Positions 35,523-43,394 of a stretch of 64,000 nt of DNA are shown piece after piece. How positions within the stretch are numbered: position 1 is the first letter of the stretch; each line of letters begins with the position of its first letter. The translations under genes were made by a program, and so were the position numbers. Source of the DNA: Fictibacillus solisalsi (GTDB lineage: Bacteria; Bacillota; Bacilli; Bacillales; Fictibacillaceae); the NCBI RefSeq assembly GCF_900103485.1, contig NZ_FNHW01000001.1, positions 2,811,057 through 2,875,056 of the forward strand. Reading direction: 5' to 3'. The notes beneath the pieces were generated by a model. It saw nothing but the letters and a program-made list of their open reading frames with translations, searched no databases and had not been told where the DNA came from.

Positions 35523-36863
35523 TTACAGCAGGTGGTACGTTTTTACTTTGGAGGAGTGCTCTTTCATTGCGTTTCTTGTATCGAACAGGACCGGGCTGTG
35601 TTGGGCGATCAATTCATAGTCAAATGCGCTGTGGTCGGTTGTCAGCAGAACAAGATCGGCATTCTCCAGCACCTCTTTTGACAGCTCGTGTGTTTCCACA
35701 ATGCCCCCCATGTAGCGGAAGGTTTTGACGTGAGGATCAACCACTGTAAATCGCGCACCCGCTGTATCGAGCTTTTCCAGAATTGGAATCACCGGTGATT
35801 CTCTCATATCCTCGATATCCTTTTTGTAGGCAACGCCCAGGATAACAATATTGGCACCATTCATGGCTTTCTTTTCCTGATTGAGAATCTTCATGCTGCG
35901 CTCGAGTACAAAGTCAGCCATGCTGTTGTTGATTTCTCCTGCGGTTTCGATAAGGCGGGTATGATAGTTGTACTCACGCGCCTTCCAGGTAAGATAGAAA
36001 GGGTCGATCGGAATGCAGTGTCCGCCAAGTCCTGGACCCGGATAAAAGGCCATGAAACCATATGGCTTTGTTTTTGCTGCATCAATTACTTCCCATACGT
36101 TGATGTTCATTTTGTCGCACAGGATAGCCATCTCGTTTGCCAAGCCGATATTGATGTTTCGGAAGGTATTCTCAAGGATTTTTTCCATTTCGGCTACGGA
36201 AGGGCTGGTTACTTCATGAACTTCACCTTCCAGCACTGCACGGTAAAGAGCGGAAGCAACCTTTGTACAAGCAGGTGTTACGCCGCCGACAACCTTTGGT
36301 GTATTCTTCGTATTAAACACTTTATTGCCCGGATCCACCCGTTCCGGCGAATAAGCGAGATGAAATTCTTTTCCGCACGTGAATCCGGAAGACTCAAGGA
36401 TCGGGCGAAGCAGTTCCTCTGTTGTACCGGGATAGGTTGTGCTCTCAAGAACAATGAGCATGCCTTCATGGAGAAACCTCGCAATTTCTTTGCCTGAGCT
36501 TTCCACATAGGATGTGTCAGGCTGGCGATAAATATCAAGCGGTGTTGGTACGCAGATAGCAACTGCATCCACTTCTGAGATCAGAGAATAGTCAGTGGTC
36601 GCCCGGATCTGCTTTGTGGAAGTGAGCATTGCCAGCTCCTCGTCCACAACGTCTCCGATATAGTTAATGCCGTCATTCACCATGTCAACGCGGCTCTCCT
36701 GTACATCAAAACCAATGACCTTATATCCTGCCTTTGCCTTTTCAACAGCGAGTGGAAGCCCCACATATCCAAGTCCAACCACTCCGATGACTGCTTCTTT
36801 TGTTTGAATCTTGTTCAGCAATTGCTGTGTTACATCCCGATGTGTTCGCTGTAGGGTTTCCAT
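35523..36863 (-). CDS. UDP-N-acetylhexosamine 6-dehydrogenase (WbpA-like)
   Basis: 446 residues of the nucleotide-sugar dehydrogenase family. The NAD-binding motif is GVVGLGYVGLPLAVEKAKAG. The catalytic cysteine is in GLGGHCIPIDPFYLTWK (~277). The C-terminal domain has GVAYKKDIEDMRESP. The sequence belongs to the WbpA/TviB type that oxidises UDP-GlcNAc (or UDP-ManNAc) to the uronic acid, not the UDP-glucose TuaD type. With the WbpB, WbpE and WbpD homologues here it would supply UDP-GlcNAcA as the first pathway step. It overlaps the preceding gene by one base (TAATG), and AGGAGG lies inside that gene's end. Confidence 0.9.
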   Translation of the reverse strand: METLQRTHRDVTQQLLNKIQTKEAVIGVVGLGYVGLPLAVEKAKAGYKVIGFDVQESRVDMVNDGINYIGDVVDEELAMLTSTKQIRATTDYSLISEVDAVAICVPTPLDIYRQPDTSYVESSGKEIARFLHEGMLIVLESTTYPGTTEELLRPILESSGFTCGKEFHLAYSPERVDPGNKVFNTKNTPKVVGGVTPACTKVASALYRAVLEGEVHEVTSPSVAEMEKILENTFRNINIGLANEMAILCDKMNINVWEVIDAAKTKPYGFMAFYPGPGLGGHCIPIDPFYLTWKAREYNYHTRLIETAGEINNSMADFVLERSMKILNQEKKAMNGANIVILGVAYKKDIEDMRESPVIPILEKLDTAGARFTVVDPHVKTFRYMGGIVETHELSKEVLENADLVLLTTDHSAFDYELIAQHSPVLFDTRNAMKEHSSKVKTYHLL

Positions 36864-37897
36864 TAGTTTAAAACCTCCTGAGGTTGCATTTTTACCGGCT
36901 GATTGTTTTCGGAAGATTCATACAGTGCGAGGACCAGCTCCAGTGCTTTCTTTCCGTCCTCACCCGTTACAATAGGTTCCCGGTTCTCATGAACCGCTTC
37001 GACCATATCCTCAATGATGCATTGATGGCCCGGCTTTCCAAATGGGTCTGCCTTAATGGATTTCATAAGTTCTTCTGTTTCTAGTTCAGTTGTTCCTTCG
37101 ACCACCCAGTGTTCCACGTTGACCGCGGTTGGCCCGCCAATTTTGATGCTTCCTTTTTCGCCGAAGATGGCGAGGGATTCTTCAAAGTTTTTTGGATAAA
37201 TGGTGGTGGCTGTTTCGATCACACCCAGCGCCCCGCTCGTAAACTTGACGAGACCGGTGCACACATCTTCTGCTTCTATATCACGAATGCGGGTTGCGCT
37301 CATGCTGAATACCTCATGAATACCGCCCATCATCCAGAGCATTAAATCCAGGTTATGGATCGCCTGGTTCATCAGTACGCCGCCGTCGAGCCCCTTTGTT
37401 CCTCTCCAGGGAGCCTGATCATAGTAAGCCTGGTTTCTATTCCACCGGACCGTAGCGTTCACGTGGCTGATTTTGCCAAGCTTCCCGCTCTCAATTACTT
37501 CCTTCAGCTTTTTCATCGCCGGACGGAACCGGTTCGGATGAACGACTGCAAGTTTTACGCCATTCTGTTCACACGCATCAATCATTGCGTTTGTATCCTT
37601 CAATAAAAGAGCAATCGGCTTTTCTACGACAATATGTTTTTTCGCTTCTGCTCCCTGTACAGCCAATGAGGCGTGAAAGCCGCTTGGTGTGCAGATGTTG
37701 ATGACATCTATATCCTTGTTGGCCAGCATTTCCGTATAATCCGTGTAAATTCTGGCATTATACGTATTTCTGTAGAATTCCATATTCTCCGGGATTGTGT
37801 CACAGACAGCGATAAGTGCTGCTCCTTCTGCCCGTTCAATGGCTTCTGCATGTTTTTTCGCAATATGGCCGCATCCTACAATCGCAAAATTAAGCAT
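36863..37897 (-). CDS. Gfo/Idh/MocA 3-dehydrogenase (WbpB/WlbA-like)
   Basis: 344 residues from the ATG at 37897, with AAGGAG 8 bases upstream; a TTG two codons earlier is too close to the RBS. The Rossmann motif is FAIVGCGHIAKKHAEAI, followed by the family EKP motif (HIVVEKPIAL) and the downstream H in GGVLMNQAIHNLDLMLWMMG. WlbA/WbpB oxidises C3 of UDP-GlcNAc uronic acid using NAD. It is the first gene of the operon and is preceded by the PhoP-like promoter at 37949-38001. Confidence 0.88.
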   Translation of the reverse strand: MLNFAIVGCGHIAKKHAEAIERAEGAALIAVCDTIPENMEFYRNTYNARIYTDYTEMLANKDIDVINICTPSGFHASLAVQGAEAKKHIVVEKPIALLLKDTNAMIDACEQNGVKLAVVHPNRFRPAMKKLKEVIESGKLGKISHVNATVRWNRNQAYYDQAPWRGTKGLDGGVLMNQAIHNLDLMLWMMGGIHEVFSMSATRIRDIEAEDVCTGLVKFTSGALGVIETATTIYPKNFEESLAIFGEKGSIKIGGPTAVNVEHWVVEGTTELETEELMKSIKADPFGKPGHQCIIEDMVEAVHENREPIVTGEDGKKALELVLALYESSENNQPVKMQPQEVLN

Positions 37898-37948
37898 CGA
37901 CAAAACTCCTTCATTCTGGCTTGCTTTTCACTAGATTTCTTCGTCCAT

Positions 37949-38001
37949 TTTATAGTATTTCCAAGCAAATTCAGGTAAATTCTCGGTTAAGAGATTGTTA
38001 A
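37949..38001 (-). promoter_or_regulatory. PhoP-type activated promoter of the uronic acid operon
   Basis: Read on the minus strand: TTAACA, 5 bases, TTAACC, 5 bases, TTTACC, 5 bases, TTGCTT, 8 bases, TATAAA (-10). The four hexamers start exactly 11 bp apart and would cover about -59 to -21, with no normal -35. This is the arrangement of PhoP boxes (consensus TTHACA) in PhoP-activated B. subtilis promoters. The start codon follows about 45 bases after the expected transcript start. PhoP binding is inferred. Confidence 0.7.
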
Positions 38002-38126
38002 GACGATTTACAAAAAACCACCGTTTTCACGGTCTTTTTCTTCAAAGACTTATGCTGTCTGCGATTCAGGATTTACATATTCTTAATAAACAGAAATTAA
38101 TCGGTACACATATCTCAATTACATAT

Positions 38127-38158
38127 GAAAAAGCACCCTCCTAAAAAAGGAGAGTGCT
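38127..38158 (-). terminator. Terminator behind the epimerase gene
   Basis: A stem AGCAC-CTCCT / AGGAG-GTGCT with one mismatch is followed by TTTTTCAT on the minus strand, 28 bp after the epimerase stop. A smaller hairpin (ACCGT-TTTC-ACGGT at 38020-38033) with GGTTTTTTG follows and may act as a back-up. Confidence 0.7.
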
Positions 38159-38185
38159 ATATATATATTCTTGCCCTGTATTCAA

Positions 38186-39109
38186 TTATGTTATTTTCTC
38201 GGGACGCTGCATTTGTCTGACCGTTTCCTCGATCCCTGCGGTCAGCGATGTTTCGGGTCTCCAGCTGGAAATGCCCAGGAACCTTTGATTGTCCAGGCAA
38301 CTGCGGTAAATATCCCCTTCACGCGGCTCACCATAAACCGGCTCAAGCGGACTGCCCATTTCCCTTGCCATAATCCGGTATAGCTCATTCACTGAAATTT
38401 CCTCATTGGAGCTCACATTATAAATCCCGTCTTCCACCCGCAATGCAGCACAATTGGCACGTGCAATGTCCTCTACATAAATAAAGTCGCGGGTCTGTCC
38501 TCCGTCTCCAAAAATGGACACTTGCTCCCCGTTGAGCAGTTTATCCAGAAAGATTTTAATAACTCCGCCTTCCCCGTCCTTTGTTTGCTTCGGACCATAA
38601 ATATTGGAATAGCGAAGAATGGAATAGCCAATTGCATTCGCCTCGCAAAAAGCCGTAACATACATTTCGCAGGAAGCCTTGGAGACGCCATACGGTGCGG
38701 TTGGCACCAGATGTACACTTTCCTTAAGCGGTACTTGTTCATTGTTTCCATAAACCGCTGCTGTGGAGGCAAAGATAAACTTCTTTACTGAAAGAGAGCG
38801 GGCCAATTCCAGCATCCTGACCGTTCCCTCAATGTTCAATTGCAAGTCGTTTACCGGGTTTGCTACAGAAGCCGGCACACTGGTCTGGGCCGCCAGATGG
38901 ATGATCGCATCAATCCCGTAAGGTTCAAGCACCTCATATAGCGAGCCATCCAAAATATCGCCTTTAATGATCACATCATCCAGTTGGACATTGGCTGTGC
39001 TGCCTGTCAGAAAATTATCCAGCAGAATCGGGTTGTGCCCCTCATTTTTCAATGCCTTCTTCGTAAAAGTGCCTACAAATCCGGCACCGCCTGTAATCAA
39101 TACATTCAT
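38186..39109 (-). CDS. NAD-dependent sugar epimerase/dehydratase
   Basis: 307 residues of the extended SDR family: NVLITGGAGFVGTFTKKALK (NAD site), IIHLAAQTSVPASVANP, the catalytic STAAVYG and YGVSK (Tyr/Lys), and RYSNIYGPKQ. It is closest in style to GalE/WbpP-like UDP-hexose or UDP-HexNAc 4-epimerases, but specificity cannot be read from sequence. It is the last gene of the 41813-38186 operon. Confidence 0.85.
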   Translation of the reverse strand: MNVLITGGAGFVGTFTKKALKNEGHNPILLDNFLTGSTANVQLDDVIIKGDILDGSLYEVLEPYGIDAIIHLAAQTSVPASVANPVNDLQLNIEGTVRMLELARSLSVKKFIFASTAAVYGNNEQVPLKESVHLVPTAPYGVSKASCEMYVTAFCEANAIGYSILRYSNIYGPKQTKDGEGGVIKIFLDKLLNGEQVSIFGDGGQTRDFIYVEDIARANCAALRVEDGIYNVSSNEEISVNELYRIMAREMGSPLEPVYGEPREGDIYRSCLDNQRFLGISSWRPETSLTAGIEETVRQMQRPEKIT

Positions 39110-39124
39110 GCTCTGTTCCCCCCG

Positions 39125-40453
39125 CTAATACCTGAGTTTTAGTTTGCGAATGACATTCTTATAAAGCCGCAGATCGCTTTTCTTTACGAGCAAAAAGCGG
39201 TGGTATGGTTCGTTCGTTACTTTTTTGTAGAGAAAAATCTTAACCACAAAGCTGACAAAATAGGTAATGGTCGCCGAAAGCGCTGCACCGTTAAGACCGT
39301 ACTTCGGAATAAGGACAACGTTCAGAAGCAAATTAAACAGCACATTGAAAATAGACAGATACATGTTTAACTCCGGCTTTCCTCTTCCCGCGATGTCGTT
39401 GGACAATATCTTTTCAACGGAAAGCAGCGCTACACCCGGCAAGATGATCCGAAGCAGGTTTGCGCTGTTTTCATACTGCTCACCAAACAGTGTAACAATC
39501 AGGTCCTTTGCGATGAGTGTACCGGCCAATGCAATCACAAATGTAATCGCCAAAATATTCCGTGACACGAGTGAGGTCAGATGGTTACGTTCTTCTTCGG
39601 TTTCGATGGCGGCAATTTTAGGGTAAAGAACATTTGACACCGATGCCGCAAAAATGGCAAGTCTCTCCCCGATATTCATCGCGGTAACATAAATCCCCAC
39701 TGCCGAATCCACCATGAAAAAGCCGATAAGAAAAATAACAATCCGGTAGTTCAGAAAACTGGCAAAGTTACTGATATGCGCCTTCAATCCATATTTGACG
39801 GACTTTCGGAAGTACTCCCATGAAAATCCCCTGATATCAAAGCGCAATTTATGCCTTTTTTTCAGCTGATAGACCATATAAACAACGTTAATCAGGTTCC
39901 CGGCAATAAACGCCAGAATTGCGCCTTCCAGGCCAAGTCTGAAGATCAGTACAAAAACAGCAACAAAGGCCAATATGCCAAGCTGGTTCACCACCATCGC
40001 GGTGTTGAACACCTTAAAATCCTGCAATCCTTGAAAGACCGTCTGAAAATATTCGCGCAAAAACATGAACGGTAGGGCAAGCAGGCACAAGTACAAGAGG
40101 ACATGCGGTGTCTCATTAAAGAACTTTTCGGAAAAAAAGAAGATGACAACCGCTCCAAGCCCTATGCTTACAATGCTCAGCAATGTTCCGATGATAATAT
40201 TGTTGTTATAGACAGTATTGAGCTTAACCTCCCCTTTACTGATGTAATAAATGGTGGAGGTGTTGATGCCCAGGGTCAAAAAAGTGAGCAATACCGTAGG
40301 AAGAAGGGTGATCAGCGAGTATTTACCCTGCCCGGCTGGCCCCAGAATCCTGGCAAGCACCACGAGCAGGAGAATGCCGATCACGATATTGGTCACCTGT
40401 CTTGAAAACGTTAAGAAACTGTTTCTGACAAAGCTTCGGTTGTCGTCGCTCAT
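39125..40453 (-). CDS. Polysaccharide flippase (Wzx/TuaB-like)
   Basis: 442 residues from the ATG at 40453, one base past the upstream stop (TGATATG); an in-frame ATG at 40471 lies inside that gene with a poor RBS. About twelve to fourteen membrane helices, with the MOP/Wzx-type opening SFLTFSRQVTNIVIGILLLV and LARILGPAGQGKYSL. It would move lipid-linked repeat units across the membrane, the role of TuaB in teichuronic acid synthesis. Confidence 0.87.
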   Translation of the reverse strand: MSDDNRSFVRNSFLTFSRQVTNIVIGILLLVVLARILGPAGQGKYSLITLLPTVLLTFLTLGINTSTIYYISKGEVKLNTVYNNNIIIGTLLSIVSIGLGAVVIFFFSEKFFNETPHVLLYLCLLALPFMFLREYFQTVFQGLQDFKVFNTAMVVNQLGILAFVAVFVLIFRLGLEGAILAFIAGNLINVVYMVYQLKKRHKLRFDIRGFSWEYFRKSVKYGLKAHISNFASFLNYRIVIFLIGFFMVDSAVGIYVTAMNIGERLAIFAASVSNVLYPKIAAIETEEERNHLTSLVSRNILAITFVIALAGTLIAKDLIVTLFGEQYENSANLLRIILPGVALLSVEKILSNDIAGRGKPELNMYLSIFNVLFNLLLNVVLIPKYGLNGAALSATITYFVSFVVKIFLYKKVTNEPYHRFLLVKKSDLRLYKNVIRKLKLRY

Positions 40454-40454
40454 A

Positions 40455-41813
40455 TCAAGAACCGCTCCCATTCTTCACACTCAATAAAAAGCTGAGGTAA
40501 TTTTTCTGAGCATTGTATTCCTGTTCCCATTTGCTATATGCATGGGCACGATAGGTTTGTTTCTGCTCAACGGGCAAAGCCGCAAATTTCTCGATATAAC
40601 CCGCAAGTTCATCTGCAGCGACATCAGATGGGATTAAAAAGCCGTTCCTCTCATCGACCAGCTCCCTCACTCCCCCGACATCCGTCGCAATGACTGGAAT
40701 TCCTGTACTAAAGGCTTCCATAATAGTCACCGGGATTCCTTCACTTGCACTGACGTTGACAAAAAGGTCCACCGGTCGGGTCCGGTAAAATTTAAAGATT
40801 TGCTGCTGGGTCCAGTGGCCCTTAAAATCAATGACAATCTGGCCATTCAGCTCTTCTTTTGCTCTTCTTTCCAGATTTTCACGATCCTCCCCATCCCCTA
40901 TATGGGTCCAATGGATCGGAATGGTGGTCTGCTTCAAAGCATCAACAAGCAGGTCCAACCGTTTCACAGGCTTCACATACGAACAAGTTACAATCCGCAA
41001 GATCCCATCAGGGGATGGAGATGACATAAACCCTGGTTTTTCTGTACCCAAACGGTGTACAAGAAGATTCGCCCCTGCGCCAGAATACTTACCTTCCAAA
41101 AATCGTTTCCCATCCTCGGAAATCATGTTCACTGAATTTAATGCGTTAATCACTCTTCCCTGAAATGGAAGATACGGAGGTGAATGCCTGTAATCATATA
41201 CATCCCCGCCGTGAGCCCGTGAGACGGCGAGAAGTTCGGGAAAGGTTTCCTTCAGCATGGCCAGTGCCACTGCGGCCGGTGTCAGCCAGTAGGAATAAAA
41301 CACGGCATCGTTTAGTGCAAAGCCGGGATCATCGAGCCATTTTTTCCTTATTTCATCACGGATCCTGAGGGCATGGCTGAGCCAGTTGGCCAGCTGCATC
41401 AATCCTTTGCTTCCAAAAGCCCTGGCCTTCGGGAGCTCCGCCGAAAACCAGCGGCGTCCCTGTGGATCGGCAGTCACACTGTAAAAGGTATGAATATACT
41501 TTTTTGTGCCTTCCGGTCTTCCCGGTATGGAATGCAGCTGAATATGATCAGGCACCTTACGCCGTTCACCGCTGCCATTCACTGAAGCAATTTCTATTTT
41601 TTCAAATAGGTTCACCATATACTTCAATTCAGTTTCCAAGAACTGCTCCCCGGGCAGATAGGGATAACGGTTGGTTATAAGAATCATGTGCTTTCTTGCT
41701 GTTCCATTCACGTTTTGCAATGTGTTCACCATCCTTGGTATCCTTGCTGCTCTTTTCATTCTTTCCAAAAACTGACCCGTATAAGGCCGTTCTCTTAATC
41801 TTTCGAAGGCCAT
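40455..41813 (-). CDS. GT4 glycosyltransferase
   Basis: 452 residues in the long form. The start is uncertain: the ATG at 41813 has AAAGGA too close, and the conserved part only begins at MILITNRYPYLPGEQFLETE (about residue 43). It has a GT4 C-terminal domain: VTCSYVKPVKRLDLLVDALK, IGDGEDRENLERRA, VNVSASEGIPVTIMEAFSTG and PVIATDVGGVRELV. It is the first gene of the operon with the flippase and epimerase, behind the PhoP-like promoter at 41861-41914. Confidence 0.83.
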   Translation of the reverse strand: MAFERLRERPYTGQFLERMKRAARIPRMVNTLQNVNGTARKHMILITNRYPYLPGEQFLETELKYMVNLFEKIEIASVNGSGERRKVPDHIQLHSIPGRPEGTKKYIHTFYSVTADPQGRRWFSAELPKARAFGSKGLMQLANWLSHALRIRDEIRKKWLDDPGFALNDAVFYSYWLTPAAVALAMLKETFPELLAVSRAHGGDVYDYRHSPPYLPFQGRVINALNSVNMISEDGKRFLEGKYSGAGANLLVHRLGTEKPGFMSSPSPDGILRIVTCSYVKPVKRLDLLVDALKQTTIPIHWTHIGDGEDRENLERRAKEELNGQIVIDFKGHWTQQQIFKFYRTRPVDLFVNVSASEGIPVTIMEAFSTGIPVIATDVGGVRELVDERNGFLIPSDVAADELAGYIEKFAALPVEQKQTYRAHAYSKWEQEYNAQKNYLSFLLSVKNGSGS

Positions 41814-41860
41814 TTCCTTTTGTGAAACCTTACTTTTTTCATAAGGAGGCCTGAGTTCTT

Positions 41861-41914
41861 ATGATAGGGGTTGATTGTTAACGCACCTTAAATTTATTAT
41901 GAAACTTTTGTAAA
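41861..41914 (-). promoter_or_regulatory. PhoP-type activated promoter of the flippase operon
   Basis: Read on the minus strand: TTTACA, 5 bases, TTCATA, 5 bases, TTTAAG, 5 bases, TTAACA, 9 bases, TATCAT (-10, five of six). The four hexamers are exactly 11 bp apart. Layout and distance to the -10 repeat those of the promoter at 37949-38001, which controls the sister operon. No -35 consensus is present. PhoP binding is inferred. Confidence 0.65.
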
Positions 41915-41949
41915 ATAACGCGATATAAGGCTTTACAGCACGTGTATTC

Positions 41950-41977
41950 TTCATTAAAATGTAATATTCTTTATAAT
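41950..41977 (+). promoter_or_regulatory. Candidate promoter of the second LCP gene
   Basis: TTCATT, a 16-base spacer and a perfect TATAAT (41972-41977) lie about 180 bases before the LCP start. The long leader contains a hairpin at 42046-42063 (TGTCGA-gggtat-TCGACA). Confidence 0.4.
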
Positions 41978-42159
41978 TTTTTTATTGAATTTACACAACT
42001 TTAAAGGTATCTTTATTGTATGCTTCCAAAAATTTACGTTCCTTATGTCGAGGGTATTCGACAAGGGACGGGAAGATACTCTGTTGTTCCAGCAGTTAAA
42101 ACGAACCAAGATATTAACTCATATAAATAAAAGAAGAGACAAAAAGGAGAATATAATAG

Positions 42160-43185
42160 ATGGACCGTCAACAAATGCGGAAAAAGAAGAAGAAAAAAAG
42201 ACGCATTAAATTTATCGTCTTTCCACTAATTCTTATTCTTTTAGGAACAGTCGGTTTCGGATCTTATTTAACCTATAAATTAGCGAATGCTTCATCAAAA
42301 GCGCAAGAGACGCTTTCACGGGGAGAAAAATCAAATCTTCGCCTCAATGCCATTGATCCAGGAAAGGACAACTTTTCTGTTTTGATTGCAGGTATTGATG
42401 ACAGCAAACACCGGAAGGGTAAAAAAGGATTTGAAGGCAACCGTACTGATGCCCTTATTTTAGCCACCTTCAACCGGGAGCAGAAATCGGTAAAAATGGT
42501 CAGCATCCCGCGTGATTCTTACGTTCAGATACCTGGGCGGATCAACAAGGATAAAATCACACATGCCCATGCTTTTGGCGGCATCGACCTGACGGTTGAT
42601 ACCGTGGAACATTTGTTTAACCTGCCAGTAGACTACTATGTACGTGTTAACTTTGACGCTTTCTTGCAAATTGTAGACACGCTTGGCGGCGTGGATGTGG
42701 ATGTGAAAAAGAAAATAGTCGAGCAGGATAGCCAGGACCGTCCGAAAGCAATTACCATTGAACCAGGCAAGCAACGATTGAATCCGGAAGAAGCTCTTGC
42801 ATATGCACGTACCCGACATGCAGACTCTGACATTATGCGGGGCGACAGGCAAAAACAAATCGTGGAAGCGATCATAAAAGAATCCACACAAATTAAGTCA
42901 ATTCCAAAGTACGGACAGCTGATTGAAAACATCGGAGACAACATGTCCACCAACTTTACGCTGGGTAACATGATTGCACTCCTTAAATACGCAAAATCAG
43001 TAAATAACATTGAATCGTTAAGCCTGAAAGGCAACGATTCAAGAATCAATAATATTTATTATTATTCCTTAGACGATCAATCAGTACTGGATATTTCAAA
43101 CAAATTGAAAGAACACCTGGACTACTCAGGAACAGGAACAACAGATACAAATTCAAACAGCAGTACTGACAGCACTGCAAATTAA
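42160..43185 (+). CDS. LytR-CpsA-Psr wall polymer ligase (second)
   Basis: 341 residues: a very basic N-terminus (RKKKKKKRRIKFIVFPLILI), one membrane helix (~15-38) and the LCP domain (FSVLIAGIDDSK, VSIPRDSYVQIPG, RVNFDAFLQIVDTLGGVDVD, ARTRHADSDIMRGDRQKQIV). It is a paralogue of the LCP at 21738 and would ligate either teichoic acid or the neighbouring polysaccharide to peptidoglycan. AAGGAG precedes the ATG, and the gene ends at a terminator. Confidence 0.9.
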   Translation: MDRQQMRKKKKKKRRIKFIVFPLILILLGTVGFGSYLTYKLANASSKAQETLSRGEKSNLRLNAIDPGKDNFSVLIAGIDDSKHRKGKKGFEGNRTDALILATFNREQKSVKMVSIPRDSYVQIPGRINKDKITHAHAFGGIDLTVDTVEHLFNLPVDYYVRVNFDAFLQIVDTLGGVDVDVKKKIVEQDSQDRPKAITIEPGKQRLNPEEALAYARTRHADSDIMRGDRQKQIVEAIIKESTQIKSIPKYGQLIENIGDNMSTNFTLGNMIALLKYAKSVNNIESLSLKGNDSRINNIYYYSLDDQSVLDISNKLKEHLDYSGTGTTDTNSNSSTDSTAN

Positions 43186-43196
43186 GATGCTCAAGT

Positions 43197-43230
43197 AAGC
43201 TGGCCAATCATGGCCAGCTTTTTCTTTTTC
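43197..43230 (+). terminator. Terminator behind second LCP gene
   Basis: A perfect ten-base stem, AAGCTGGCCA / TGGCCAGCTT with an ATCA loop, is followed by TTTCTTTTTC. Confidence 0.88.
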
Positions 43231-43282
43231 CGTTTATTGAAATAACTGGATTATTACCCCTATTTTTCAAAATAGAGATCAA

Positions 43283-43311
43283 TTGACATTTTTCGACTAA
43301 TCCACTAAGAT
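43283..43311 (+). promoter_or_regulatory. Sigma-A promoter of the pyruvyl transferase gene
   Basis: A perfect TTGACA at 43283-43288, a 17-base spacer and TAAGAT at 43306-43311 lie 84 bases before the TTG start of the pyruvyl transferase. Confidence 0.65.
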
Positions 43312-43394
43312 TTTAAGATGGCAGAGAACGGGTATAAGTAAGATGGATATAAATTTATTCTAAAATAACGATAGAAAACAGGGGGATTTAGAAA

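Noticed and set aside
41985-42209. A 74-codon plus-strand frame before the second LCP gene
   Set aside because: It runs into the LCP gene in another frame, has no clear RBS and is low in complexity at its end. Treated as leader RNA.
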